Shown here piece after piece: positions 36,796 to 46,326 of a DNA stretch of 64,000 bases. The stretch is from Saprospiraceae bacterium (GTDB lineage: Bacteria; Bacteroidota; Bacteroidia; Chitinophagales; Saprospiraceae): contig JADKGL010000030.1 in NCBI GenBank assembly GCA_016722295.1, positions 1-64,000 of the forward strand. Reading direction: 5' to 3'. Made by a program: the position numbers and the translations under genes. The stretch's first letter is position 1, and each line of letters starts with the position of its first letter. Below the pieces are notes generated by a model. It was not told the origin of the DNA. It ran no database searches and saw only the letters and a program-made list of their open reading frames with translations.

Positions 36796-39207
36796 ATGCA
36801 CACTTCAAGATTAGCTACGAAATGCTACCATTGCGGAAATGAGTTTCAAGTAAATAAACATCACTCCTCAGACGAGAAGACATTTTGCTGTAGTGGATGT
36901 AAATCTGTTTATGAATTGCTCAATGAGAATAATCTCTGTAATTATTATGAGTTGAATGAGCATCCTGGTCAATTTGTCCAAAAAGAAATAAGAAAGGAAA
37001 AATATGCTTTTCTTGAAGATCCTAAAATACAAGCACAACTAATACAATTTCAAAATAAAAATTTTACCCACCTCACATTTTATATCCCTCAAATTCATTG
37101 CAGCAGCTGTTTGTTTTTATTAGAAAATATTTATAAATTCGACAGCGGAATAATTTCTTCTTATGTGAATTTTGAAAGGAAGGAAGTTTTCATTCAGTTC
37201 AATAATGAAAAAACGAGCCTTCGCAATGTTGTAGAGACATTAGAAAAAATTGGTTATGAGCCACATCTCAGTCTAAAAGGATTTGAATCATCTCCACAAG
37301 CGTATGACAAGGCATTGCTGTATAAAATTGGATTTGCAGGATTTGCATTTGCAAATATTATGATCTATAGTTTGGCTGATTATTTTGCTGTTCAAGATCC
37401 CATTGAGGCCAAATTAGATTTGCTATTCAAATATTTTAGTCTCATATTATCGATACCTGTTCTAGTGTATTCTGCATCAGATTTTTTTCGATCTGCAGCA
37501 AATAGTCTCAAGCAGAGATATATCAACATCGATGTACCAATTGCTCTTGCATTGATCATTACATTCAGCAAAAGTGTGTATGAGATTAGCACACAAACAG
37601 GTAGTGGATATTTAGATAGCATGGCTGGTATTGTATTCTTCATGCTCTTAGGAAGATGGATGCAATCTAAGACAATCAGTTCTTTATCTTTTGATAGAAA
37701 TTTTCGCAATTTTTTCCCTATCGCTGTAAATAAAATGGTGGATGGAAAAGGTGTGCCAACTTTAATTTCTGAACTTCAGGAGAAAGATATTTTCCAAATT
37801 CATTCACAAGAGATTATTCCAGTAGATTGTATGCTATCAAAAGGTATTGCAAAATTGGATTATTCTTTTGTCAATGGAGAGAGTGATATACATGAGGCAA
37901 GTATTGGAGAATTAATTTATGCTGGTGCGAGACAGACAGGATCAAAAATCGAATTAATCACACTCAAACCATTATCACAGAATTATCTCAATAATCTGTG
38001 GAACAATCCAAGATATAACAAAAAAGAAAATTCAGGATTTCAAATTTTGTTTGACAAAATTGCATTGTATTTTACCATTGGGGTATTGCTTTTAGGATTT
38101 GGTTCATTTGCTTATTTTTATTTTCAAGGAGAATATCAATTGATGTGGAATGCATTGACTACAGTTTTAATTGTGGCATGTCCATGTGCATTATTGCTAT
38201 CACAAACTTATACTTATGGACATATTTTGAATTTATTTCAAAAAAATAAATTTTTCATTCGCAATGCTGAAGTTATCTCAGCACTTTCTGAAATCAAACA
38301 TATTGTATTCGATAAAACTGGGACAATCACAGAAATTGGAAATTCTTCAGTAAAATATTTTGGAAGAAAATTGAAGCCACAAGAAATGGAAAATATTTAT
38401 TCCATATTATCCAATAGTATGCATCCTGCGAGTCAGAATGTGCTCAGTTATTTGAATCAAAAGGAAGCTAAATTTATAGAACATTTTAAAGAGACTTTAG
38501 GGTCTGGCATCGAAGCATGGATTGATGATCAACACTATAAAATGGGATCAGTTCAGTTTGTAGGAACGCAGAGTCAAACAGACATCATGGGAACTAAGAT
38601 CGTTGTGGCGATTGACCAAGAAATCGTTGGAGAATTTGTAATCGAGACACCATATAAAAAAGGAATTAAAGCATTATTTCAAAAGTTGACTAAGCAATTC
38701 AAGCTTTCGATTCTTACGGGAGATAATGATAGAGAGCGGGATAATCTTAAAAAATTGGTGAGCGAAGAAACAGAGTTAAAATTTTATCAAAGTCCTGAGC
38801 AAAAGATGAATTATATTCAACAATTGCAGGAACATAAGTCTGTTCCAGTGATGATGGTAGGAGATGGGTTGAATGATGCTGGAGCATTATTACAGAGTCA
38901 TGTTGGTGTGGCTGTAATGAATCAAGCGAATTCATTTACACCTTCTTCAGATGCAATCATTGCTTCAGATTCTCTTGATAAATTGGATTCCTTGATACAA
39001 CTTTCTGCGAAAAGTAAAAGTATCATCAATTATACATTTGTAATTTCTGCAATATACAATTTGACAGGTTTATATTATGCAATACAGGGGACACTGTCCC
39101 CTGTAATTGCTGCTATATTGATGCCGATAAGTTCGATTTCGATTATTGGAATCAGTTATTTTTGGTCAAGATATAGTGCAAAAAAATTAGGTTTAAAAAT
39201 AAATTGA
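36796..39207 (+). CDS. ccoI: CcoI/FixI-type copper P-type ATPase
   Basis: 803 residues. The N-terminal cysteine motifs are CYHCGNEF (about 10-13) and FCCSGCKSVYELL. A heavy-metal-associated domain has HCSSCLF (about 101). Membrane helices follow, with the ion-path CPC in VACPCALLLS (about 460), the phosphorylation motif DKTGTIT (about 506) and the hinge GDGLNDAGALL (about 690). CcoI supplies copper for the CuB site of cbb3 oxidase. The linked ccoS and ccoNO genes confirm the assignment over a general copper exporter. Downstream ccoS begins 1 base after the stop. Confidence 0.93.
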   Translation: MHTSRLATKCYHCGNEFQVNKHHSSDEKTFCCSGCKSVYELLNENNLCNYYELNEHPGQFVQKEIRKEKYAFLEDPKIQAQLIQFQNKNFTHLTFYIPQIHCSSCLFLLENIYKFDSGIISSYVNFERKEVFIQFNNEKTSLRNVVETLEKIGYEPHLSLKGFESSPQAYDKALLYKIGFAGFAFANIMIYSLADYFAVQDPIEAKLDLLFKYFSLILSIPVLVYSASDFFRSAANSLKQRYINIDVPIALALIITFSKSVYEISTQTGSGYLDSMAGIVFFMLLGRWMQSKTISSLSFDRNFRNFFPIAVNKMVDGKGVPTLISELQEKDIFQIHSQEIIPVDCMLSKGIAKLDYSFVNGESDIHEASIGELIYAGARQTGSKIELITLKPLSQNYLNNLWNNPRYNKKENSGFQILFDKIALYFTIGVLLLGFGSFAYFYFQGEYQLMWNALTTVLIVACPCALLLSQTYTYGHILNLFQKNKFFIRNAEVISALSEIKHIVFDKTGTITEIGNSSVKYFGRKLKPQEMENIYSILSNSMHPASQNVLSYLNQKEAKFIEHFKETLGSGIEAWIDDQHYKMGSVQFVGTQSQTDIMGTKIVVAIDQEIVGEFVIETPYKKGIKALFQKLTKQFKLSILTGDNDRERDNLKKLVSEETELKFYQSPEQKMNYIQQLQEHKSVPVMMVGDGLNDAGALLQSHVGVAVMNQANSFTPSSDAIIASDSLDKLDSLIQLSAKSKSIINYTFVISAIYNLTGLYYAIQGTLSPVIAAILMPISSISIIGISYFWSRYSAKKLGLKIN

Positions 39208-39208
39208 T

Positions 39209-39370
39209 ATGAGTGTAATTATCATTTTACTCTGTGTAAGTTTTCTGATCAGTCTAGGGTTTCTGTTCTCCTTTTTTTGGAGCGTGAAAGACGGTCAGTA
39301 TGATGATTCAGTAAGTCCGGCAAATAAAATATTATTCGATACAAAAAATATTAAAAACGTCAAAAAATGA
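39209..39370 (+). CDS. ccoS: cbb3 oxidase maturation protein CcoS
   Basis: 53 codons starting MSVIIILLCVSFLISLGFLF, one membrane helix, then FWSVKDGQYDD and a polar tail. The W-x-V-x-x-G-Q-Y/F-D-D motif is the CcoS signature. It overlaps the start of ccoN by four bases (ATGA), so translation is probably coupled. CcoS helps insert the cofactors of cbb3 oxidase. Confidence 0.9.
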   Translation: MSVIIILLCVSFLISLGFLFSFFWSVKDGQYDDSVSPANKILFDTKNIKNVKK

Positions 39371-41484
39371 ATATTGAAAAATTTAGTTACGACAACAAGA
39401 TGCCGCGGTTATTTGCGATGGCATGTGTGTTTTGGGGAGCAGTAGGGATGCTTCTTGGGGTTATAGCTGCATTTCAGTTAGCTTTTCCCGTTCTCAATTT
39501 TAGTGAATATCTTCCTCATTTAGCGTTCGGAAGATTAAGACCTGTGCATACGAATGCAGTAATTTTTGCATTCGTGGGTAATGGTATATTTACTGCCATT
39601 TATTATGCAATTCCTAGATTGCTGAAAACTTCAATGTGGAACAATACATTGAGTAAAATTCATTTCTGGGGATGGCAGACCATCATTGTTTTAGCAGCAG
39701 TTACTTTATTAATGGGTTATACCACTGGTAAAGAATATGCAGAACTTGAGTGGCCTATAGATATATTAATCACTTTGATTTGGGTCGTTTTTGGCGTCAA
39801 TATGTTTGGAACGATTCTCACAAGGAGAGAGCGACATCTCTATGTGGCAATATGGTTTTTTATTGCATCATGGGTGACTGTGGCGATGTTGCACATCGTG
39901 AATTCATTTGAGATGCCAGTATCATTGTTTAAGAGTTATTCATGGTATGCTGGAGTACAGGATGCCTTGGTACAATGGTGGTATGGACATAATGCTGTTG
40001 CATTCTTTTTGACTACGCCATATTTAGGATTGATGTATTATTTTTTACCTAAGGCAGCGAATAGACCAGTGTATTCTTATCGATTGAGTATTGTCCATTT
40101 CTGGAGTCTTATCTTCATTTATATCTGGGCTGGTCCTCACCATTTATTATATACTGCATTGCCTGATTGGGCACAATCATTAGGTACTGCATTTTCCATC
40201 ATGCTGATCCTGCCAAGTTGGGGAGGTATGTTGAATGGATTGTTTACATTAAGAGGTGCATGGGATAAAGTAAGAGAGGATCCAATCCTAAAATTTTTCG
40301 TAGTAGCTGTAACCTGTTATGGTATGGCTACATTTGAAGGACCATTGTTATCACTTAAGAATGTGAATGCGATCTCTCACTATAGTGACTGGACTGTGGC
40401 TCACGTTCATATTGGTGCTTTGGGATGGAATGGATTTTTGACATTTGGTATGATGTATTGGTTGATCCCGAGGTTATATAACACTCAATTGTATTCAAAG
40501 AAACTTGCATCACAACATTTTTGGATAGGTACATTAGGTATCCTTCTTTATGCAATTCCAATGTATTGGAGTGCATTTAGATCATATTTCATGATGAAGG
40601 CATTTACACCAGAAGGTCAGTTGCAATACCAATTCATGGATATCGTTCAGACTATTGTACCATTTTATATCATCAGAGCAATCGGAGGAACCATATTTTT
40701 GATTGGGGTATTCATGATGATTTACAATTTGGTTAAAACAGCAAAACAAGGAAGCTTTGTAGAATCTGAAACAGGAGAAGCACCACCATTGGAAAAAAAT
40801 TATGTTGCTCCGTCAAATTCAATATGGCATAGCTTTATAGAAAGAAAACCAGTATTGTTATTAGTATTAAGTTTGATCGTAGTGGGTATTGGTGGATTAA
40901 TAGAAATCGTTCCAACGTTCTTAGTTAAAGAAAATATTCCAACCATTGCCAGTGTTAAGCCTTACACACCGCTTGAATTACAAGGTAGAGATATTTATCT
41001 TAGAGAAGGATGCTACAACTGTCACTCACAGATGATTCGACCATTCCGATATGAAGTCAAGCGATATGGAGAATACTCCAAGGCTGGAGAGTTTGTATTC
41101 GATCATCCATTCCAATGGGGAAGTAAGCGTACTGGTCCAGATTTAGCTAGAGTCGGAGGTAAATATGGCGACAGCTGGCATTTTAATCATATGTTAGAAC
41201 CGCAGTCTATGGCGCCAGGGTCCATCATGCCATCCTATCCATTCTTGTTTGATAAAGACATTGACAAGGCAAGTACAAATTCAAAAATACACGCCATGAG
41301 AAAAATGGGCGTGCCTTATCCAAATGGATATGAAAGTATTGCAGTAGCTGATCTTGAAAAACAAGCAAAACAAATTGCCACTGGTTTGAAAGAAAATAAA
41401 ATTGAAATTTCTGAGGATAAAGAAATTGTTGCGCTCATTGCATATTTACAAAGATTAGGAAAAGACATTAAGTTAAAAAAATAA
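39367..41484 (+). CDS. ccoN: Fused cbb3 cytochrome c oxidase subunits I and II (CcoNO)
   Basis: 705 residues. About 1-480 is the catalytic heme-copper subunit CcoN with 12 or more helices and metal-ligand His motifs (RLRPVHTNAVIFAF, WWYGHNAVAFFL, GPHHLLYT, VAHVHIGALGWNG). About 500-705 is CcoO, a membrane-anchored monoheme cytochrome c with CYNCH at 549-553 and a Met ligand region (PSYPFL). The fusion of N and O is characteristic of Bacteroidota. The enzyme reduces O2 to water with high affinity and pumps protons. Confidence 0.95.
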   Translation: MNIEKFSYDNKMPRLFAMACVFWGAVGMLLGVIAAFQLAFPVLNFSEYLPHLAFGRLRPVHTNAVIFAFVGNGIFTAIYYAIPRLLKTSMWNNTLSKIHFWGWQTIIVLAAVTLLMGYTTGKEYAELEWPIDILITLIWVVFGVNMFGTILTRRERHLYVAIWFFIASWVTVAMLHIVNSFEMPVSLFKSYSWYAGVQDALVQWWYGHNAVAFFLTTPYLGLMYYFLPKAANRPVYSYRLSIVHFWSLIFIYIWAGPHHLLYTALPDWAQSLGTAFSIMLILPSWGGMLNGLFTLRGAWDKVREDPILKFFVVAVTCYGMATFEGPLLSLKNVNAISHYSDWTVAHVHIGALGWNGFLTFGMMYWLIPRLYNTQLYSKKLASQHFWIGTLGILLYAIPMYWSAFRSYFMMKAFTPEGQLQYQFMDIVQTIVPFYIIRAIGGTIFLIGVFMMIYNLVKTAKQGSFVESETGEAPPLEKNYVAPSNSIWHSFIERKPVLLLVLSLIVVGIGGLIEIVPTFLVKENIPTIASVKPYTPLELQGRDIYLREGCYNCHSQMIRPFRYEVKRYGEYSKAGEFVFDHPFQWGSKRTGPDLARVGGKYGDSWHFNHMLEPQSMAPGSIMPSYPFLFDKDIDKASTNSKIHAMRKMGVPYPNGYESIAVADLEKQAKQIATGLKENKIEISEDKEIVALIAYLQRLGKDIKLKK

Positions 41485-41494
41485 ATTGAAAGAA

Positions 41495-41659
41495 ATGAAA
41501 TTCGGAACATATTTAGAAAAAATCAATAATGTCAGTATCTATCCTATAGTTTCATTGGTGCTGTTTGTAAGTTTTTTTGTACTGGTGAGTTTTTGGATAT
41601 TTCGATTGGACAAAAAAGAAATAGAAAGAGTCGAAAGAATTCCTTTGGACGAAAACTAA
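41495..41659 (+). CDS. ccoQ: cbb3 oxidase subunit CcoQ
   Basis: 54 codons starting MKFGTYLEKINNVSIYP, one membrane helix (IVSLVLFVSFFVLVSFWIF) and a charged tail RLDKKEIERVERIPLDEN. Length, topology and place between ccoNO and ccoP match CcoQ, a small subunit that stabilises the complex. Confidence 0.85.
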   Translation: MKFGTYLEKINNVSIYPIVSLVLFVSFFVLVSFWIFRLDKKEIERVERIPLDEN

Positions 41660-41688
41660 TATTTATTCAATTATAAAATATAAATAAA

Positions 41689-42807
41689 ATGAAATTTTAT
41701 AAAAATATATTAATCCCAATAATTTTATTCAATGTACTTTTTATGAGTACAATTTATGGGCAAGCTGATAATACGGTGGCTGCCGAACCAGCTTTTGTAT
41801 TTGATATGAATGGCGTATTAATGATTGTCGCAATATTATTATTGATACCCCTTGCTTTGTTGGGAAGTCTTTTTTCATATGAAATAAAAAGATTTCTAAA
41901 TGAGCTTAAATCTTCAAATCATGGTAAATCTGGAATGATAATCTTATTACTATTTAGTTCAATAGGATTATATGCCCAAGATGCTGTTGCTGCTAAAGCA
42001 CCATCAGGCTTATTTCAAAATTTCAATGGTCAGACTTATACCTTATTAAGTTTGATTGCCTTAGAAATATTGGTCATGGTATTTTTCATTTATCAAATTT
42101 TTAAAATTTTAAGACCAAAGTTGGATCTCACTGCAACAGAAAGACAACCATCATGGTGGGATAAGATGAATGCTTTTAGACCGATTGAAGAAGAGGCCGT
42201 TTTAGATGCTGGACATAATTATGATGGCATTCGTGAATTAAATAATATGACTCCTCCTTGGTTTACAATTACATTTTTAGGATCGATATTATTTGCAATA
42301 GTCTATATGTATCGATATCATTATGCACATTCTGCACCATTGTCTATTCAAGAATTTGATATGGAAATGAAAGCTGCAGCAAAAGAAGATGAGATTAGAC
42401 TGTCACTTCAAGCAAACCAAGTGGATGAAAATAATGTTAAAATAATGGATGCTGCAAGTATTGATGCGGGTAAAGCTATTTTTGAAGAAAAATGTGCTGC
42501 TTGTCATCAAAAACATGGCGGAAGTATGCCAGGTGGTGTAGGACCGAATTTGACGGATGCTTATTGGTTACATGGTGGTGGTTTGAAAGACATTTTTAAG
42601 ACGATTAAATATGGATGGCCTGAGAAAGGGATGATCGCATGGCAAGATCAATTGTCACCAGTGCAAATAGCTCAAACAGCCAATTTTATTCACTCCATCA
42701 AAGGTTCTAATCCAGCAAATGCTAAAGAGCCACAAGGCGATGTTTATAAAGAAGAAGCTGCGGCTGCAGAGCCAGCTAAAGTGGATAGTGCTCAAGTTAA
42801 AAAGTAA
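41689..42807 (+). CDS. ccoP: cbb3 oxidase subunit III (CcoP), single heme c
   Basis: 372 residues. Hydrophobic segments lie at about 5-25, 38-62, 82-98, 118-140 and 190-210. The last one is preceded by the CcoP signature YDGIRELNNMTPPWF. One cytochrome c domain follows with CAACH at 269-273 and WPEKGMIAWQ as the Met-ligand region. Well-studied CcoP proteins have two CxxCH motifs; only one is visible here. The tail is Ala/Glu-rich. The N-terminal part is longer than usual and includes a second signal-like stretch (IILLLFSSIGLYAQ). It passes electrons to CcoNO. Confidence 0.9.
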   Translation: MKFYKNILIPIILFNVLFMSTIYGQADNTVAAEPAFVFDMNGVLMIVAILLLIPLALLGSLFSYEIKRFLNELKSSNHGKSGMIILLLFSSIGLYAQDAVAAKAPSGLFQNFNGQTYTLLSLIALEILVMVFFIYQIFKILRPKLDLTATERQPSWWDKMNAFRPIEEEAVLDAGHNYDGIRELNNMTPPWFTITFLGSILFAIVYMYRYHYAHSAPLSIQEFDMEMKAAAKEDEIRLSLQANQVDENNVKIMDAASIDAGKAIFEEKCAACHQKHGGSMPGGVGPNLTDAYWLHGGGLKDIFKTIKYGWPEKGMIAWQDQLSPVQIAQTANFIHSIKGSNPANAKEPQGDVYKEEAAAAEPAKVDSAQVKK

Positions 42808-42809
42808 AA

Positions 42810-44213
42810 ATGGACGAAAATGAACTGCTGGAACCCAGCACCTTCAGAGATAGAATTTCAAATATTACCGAAGATGGATCAAGAAAATGGATCTATGCAT
42901 TAAAGCCAAAGGGAAACTGGTATAAATATAGGATCATTTTTGCAGTCTTATATTTGATTGCTTTTTTTGCAATGCCATTTATTAAAGTGAATGATATGCC
43001 ATTCATTTTATTAAATGTGGTGGAAGGGAAGTTTATCCTTTTTTCAAAAATATTTTGGCCTCAGGACTTTTTTATTTTTGCAGTGGGGATGATCACCTTT
43101 ATCATATTTATTGTATTGTTTACAGTAATTTATGGTCGATTATTTTGTGGTTGGGTTTGTCCGCAAACTGTTTTTCTAGAGCTTGTTTTTCGACCAATAG
43201 AATGGTTGATTGAAGGCACACCAAATCAGCAGAAGAAGCGCAATGAAGGTCCTTGGAATACAGATAAAATCGTTCGTAAAACATTAAAGCATGTCATTTA
43301 TTTTCTGATTTCATTTTTAATTGCACATACTTTTTTAGCTTATATTCTAGGCATTGATGAAGTCTATCGTTTAATTCGAGAACCTTTATCTGGGCATTTG
43401 TCTCTCTTTGCAGGGCTGATAGCTTTTACATTATTATTCTATGGTGTATTTGCCTTTGTGCGAGAGATCGTCTGTACTACCATCTGTCCCTATGGAAGAT
43501 TGCAAGGCGTTATGTTTGACAAGAATACCATGCAGATTTCTTATGACTATAAGCGTGGTGAACCTAGAGGGAAGTTTAAGAAAAATGTAGAGCGGACTGA
43601 TGGTGATTGTGTGAATTGTTTTAAGTGTGTGCAAGTATGTCCTACTGGAATCGATATAAGAAATGGTGTGCAGTTGGATTGCGTCGGCTGCACAGCATGT
43701 ATAGATGCCTGTGATGAAGTCATGGATAGCCTTCATATGGATCGAGGATTGATCCGCTATGCTTCCGAGAATCAAATCATCACAGGATTACCATTTCAGT
43801 TTACAAATCGTGTTAAAGCTTATACCGCATTGCTCATTGGATTGATGCTTGGAATGGGAATATTAATATGGAATCGAAGATCAGTTGATACCTTTATTTC
43901 AAGAGTAAAAGGGCAGACTTATCAAGAGACTGAGGCAGGAAAAATAAGTAATTTGTTTGAAGCAAAAGTCTTGAATAAAACAATAAAGGATAAAAAAATT
44001 AGATTTGCACTTGAAGATCATCAAGGTAATTTCAGATTTATCGGCACGGATACTTTAATTGCAAAGAAAGAAATGATCAATGATTTCACATTTTTCTTAG
44101 ATTTGCCAAAAGAAGAAATTAGTGAACGAAGCAGCAATCTCAAGATTTCTGTCTTTGCAGATGAAGAAAAAGTACAAACGATCAAAACAAAATTTTTGGG
44201 TCCGTTCAAATAG
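42810..44213 (+). CDS. ccoG: cbb3 oxidase accessory protein CcoG (polyferredoxin)
   Basis: 467 residues, starting 2 bases after the ccoP stop. Features: CGWVCPQTVF (about 113), four to five membrane helices, two 4Fe-4S motifs (CVNCFKCVQVCP near 267 and CVGCTACIDAC near 291), a further helix near 335 and a C-terminal Ig-like FixG domain. CcoG reduces or handles copper for CuB insertion. Length and motif order are complete. Confidence 0.93.
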   Translation: MDENELLEPSTFRDRISNITEDGSRKWIYALKPKGNWYKYRIIFAVLYLIAFFAMPFIKVNDMPFILLNVVEGKFILFSKIFWPQDFFIFAVGMITFIIFIVLFTVIYGRLFCGWVCPQTVFLELVFRPIEWLIEGTPNQQKKRNEGPWNTDKIVRKTLKHVIYFLISFLIAHTFLAYILGIDEVYRLIREPLSGHLSLFAGLIAFTLLFYGVFAFVREIVCTTICPYGRLQGVMFDKNTMQISYDYKRGEPRGKFKKNVERTDGDCVNCFKCVQVCPTGIDIRNGVQLDCVGCTACIDACDEVMDSLHMDRGLIRYASENQIITGLPFQFTNRVKAYTALLIGLMLGMGILIWNRRSVDTFISRVKGQTYQETEAGKISNLFEAKVLNKTIKDKKIRFALEDHQGNFRFIGTDTLIAKKEMINDFTFFLDLPKEEISERSSNLKISVFADEEKVQTIKTKFLGPFK

Positions 44214-44234
44214 CGGGGGCTAAACTAGGAGATT

Positions 44235-44675
44235 ATGAATTGGGGTTATAAGATATTGCTTACTGTTATTATATTTATATTGGTCATGGTATTTTTTGTC
44301 TATGTCTCCATGCAACAAAAAAATGAGCTCATAGAGAACAATTATTATGAAAAAGAATTGGCCTATCAATCTAAAATAGACGCTTCTGCACGATTGGCGG
44401 ATATCATGAAAGGCAATACAATCGCGACCAAAACGCAAGACACATTGCACATTATAATCCCAATGGAGTTGATGGATCAATTCAGTGATGGAAAATTGGA
44501 GTTCATCAATTCACAACAAAGTTCATTAGATCGCAGCTTGGTTTTGTTACCAAATGAACAAGGAATATTCAATTATCCTGTTCAGGATTTTAAGCAAGGA
44601 AATTATCAAATGCGAATCCAATGGAAATCCAAAGGTCAGAATTATTATCGAGAGGAAAATGTAACTTTGCCTTAA
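44235..44675 (+). CDS. ccoH: cbb3 oxidase assembly protein CcoH (FixH)
   Basis: 146 residues: one N-terminal membrane helix (about 6-26), then the FixH motif ENNYYEKELAYQSKIDA, and a beta-rich periplasmic domain ending YQMRIQWKSKGQNYYREENV. An AGGAGA sequence lies a few bases before the ATG. The stop codon directly abuts the ATG of the next gene. FixH/CcoH stabilises CcoP and the assembling oxidase. Confidence 0.88.
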   Translation: MNWGYKILLTVIIFILVMVFFVYVSMQQKNELIENNYYEKELAYQSKIDASARLADIMKGNTIATKTQDTLHIIIPMELMDQFSDGKLEFINSQQSSLDRSLVLLPNEQGIFNYPVQDFKQGNYQMRIQWKSKGQNYYREENVTLP

Positions 44676-45381
44676 ATGGCTTTTTATTTAGCTGCAATAG
44701 CGACAGGATTGGTGATTGGTTTTTTGGGTAGCTTTCATTGCATTGCTATGTGTGGTCCTTTAGCTATGGCAATGCCATTGCAAGAAAATAAAAATTGGTC
44801 CATTCTGTTTTACAATACTGGTAGAGTCTTTAGTTATACATTACTCGGTCTATTTTTTGGAATGATCGGTATGGGTTTTACTTTTTATAAAATCCAACAA
44901 TTTTTCTCCTTGTTCACTGGTGTGTTATTAATTATGTATGCATTCAATCTGCTTACAGCCAATCCTTTCAAATCATTCTATGAGTCTTATATGAAAGTCT
45001 TGCGCAATCGATTTGAAAAACTAAATAAACAATTGGGCAGCATTGGATTTGCTTTCGGCTTTGGAGTGGTGAATGGATTTCTTCCCTGTGGATTAGTGTA
45101 CTTAGCTTTAGTAACCGCAGTTTCATTCGGGGATATAAGTCAATCCGTTTTAATCATGCTCGGTTTTGGTGTTGGAACTATTCCATTGATGTTTATATTT
45201 TTAATGTTGAGACAGCGATTTTCACATCAATTTTCAAAATACTTTTTCAAACTACAAACCTTATTTCATTGTATTGTTTGGGATCTTATTGATCCTAAGA
45301 GGATTGAATCTTGGGATTCCTTATATCAGCCCATACATCAATGCATTTGATGTACTGGGGAGGATTAGTCATTGTCATTGA
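44676..45381 (+). CDS. SafE/TauE-like (DsbD-type) membrane protein, frameshifted near its end
   Basis: The ATG follows directly on the ccoH stop. Six hydrophobic helices are visible, with the family motifs GFLGSFHCIAMCGPLAMAMP and GFLPCGLVYLAL. As sequenced, the frame ends at 45350 with an unnatural tail after LQTLF. Removing one T from the TTT at 45264-45266 restores a last helix (FIVLFGILLILRGLNLG) and PYISPYIN, with a stop at 45379-45381, giving 234 residues. Homologues commonly follow ccoH and are thought to serve cytochrome or copper maturation. The shift may be a real mutation or a sequence error. Confidence 0.85.
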
Positions 45382-45804
45382 TAGAATGAGAGAATTAGTT
45401 AATTAATTTGCAAATGAGCATAATTTGCAAATCTGCAAATGGAAAAAATTGCTCCAGAGGAGCGTACTATTTGTAGCAGAAAAACAAAGAAACAAAAGAA
45501 AGCTCCAGAGGAGCGACCTGTTTGTAGGAAAAAAGGGGTTTGTAGAGATTTAGGGTTATAAAGCCAGATTGAATTTGCAATTTGAGTGCATCTGAAAATG
45601 GTTTTTCAAATAGCTCCAGAGGAGCGACATGTCAATAGAAAAATTCAAATAGCAATTATGAACCCCAGAGGGGTGACATGTTTAATGTGAGAATTGATTG
45701 ATTAGCTAAATGTGAAAATGAATTTGGAATTATAGTAGAAAATCAAGTTGGACAAAGACTCATGAAAAATAAAATATCTGATTAAATAATGAATCTATTC
45801 AAGT
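45382..45804. other. Intergenic region with short hairpin repeats
   Basis: About 420 bases between the converging cco block and the Bat operon. It holds the four hairpin repeats at 45451-45674 and short A/T-rich direct repeats of ATTTGCAAAT near 45408-45440. No gene is supported. Confidence 0.6.
45451..45674. repeat. Four copies of a GCTCC-AGA-GGAGC hairpin repeat
   Basis: GCTCCAGAGGAGC occurs at 45451-45463, 45502-45514 and 45613-45625, each followed by CG and a loosely shared TGTTTGTAG- or TGTCAATAG-like stretch. A variant, ACCCCAGAGGGGT, is at 45662-45674. Each forms a 5-base stem with an AGA loop. Related interspersed hairpins are common between genes in Bacteroidota genomes and behave like REP-type elements. 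No transposase gene is nearby. Confidence 0.75.
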
Positions 45805-46293
45805 TTATATCTTATATGTTTTTTTCTGCTTCTTTGTTGGTGTGGAATCCAATTTCTTCGAATCTCTGAAAGGTGGAAAACTAAATTCATTGTGGAAAGA
45901 ATTCGGGTTTTGTTTAATCCCTTCTGGATTGGCTACCACTACAACTTTTACTTCAGGCGTCTTTAATTCTTCATTATTAAAAACCAATTTAGCAGAAGGA
46001 ATGATATAGACACCTTCTTCATCAGCTTCCATATAATAGGTATAACTTGAACTTTGTTTGACTTCACCATTCATGCTTGAATAACTTGAAGATTGATTTG
46101 GTCCAGCGACGATCTTCAAGCCATTAAACGAAGGTGCCACGAACTTACCTTTCCCATTTTCAATAGTAAATTTTACTTCAAAATAGTTTCCCATAAGAAC
46201 TGTGTCAGCACTTACTTCTACTTTAAATTCAGTTTCTTGTGCAGAAAGGGTTTTTGATAAAAAAAGTGCGAAAATAAATATTAAATTTTTCAT
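45805..46293 (-). CDS. Short BatD-like secreted protein
   Basis: 162 residues with a signal peptide (LIFIFALFLSKTLSAQ) and the first Ig-like domain of BatD (FKVEVSADTVLMGNYFEVKF, FNGLKIVAGPNQSSSYSSMN, EADEEGVYIIPSAKLVF). Typical BatD proteins have several such domains, a membrane helix and about 600 residues. This one stops after a basic tail, so it is either a short paralogue or a 3'-truncated form. It is the last gene of the Bat operon, 33 bases after the TPR gene. Confidence 0.75.
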   Translation of the reverse strand: MKNLIFIFALFLSKTLSAQETEFKVEVSADTVLMGNYFEVKFTIENGKGKFVAPSFNGLKIVAGPNQSSSYSSMNGEVKQSSSYTYYMEADEEGVYIIPSAKLVFNNEELKTPEVKVVVVANPEGIKQNPNSFHNEFSFPPFRDSKKLDSTPTKKQKKTYKI

Positions 46294-46304
46294 AATCTAT
46301 ATTT

Positions 46305-46312
46305 CAAATTTA
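46305..46312 (-). promoter_or_regulatory. Possible internal -7 box before the short batD
   Basis: TAAATTTG on the minus strand, 12 bases upstream of the ATG at 46293. It could give extra expression of this gene; a chance match in AT-rich DNA is equally possible. Confidence 0.25.
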
Positions 46313-46326
46313 CAATAAATAATCAT

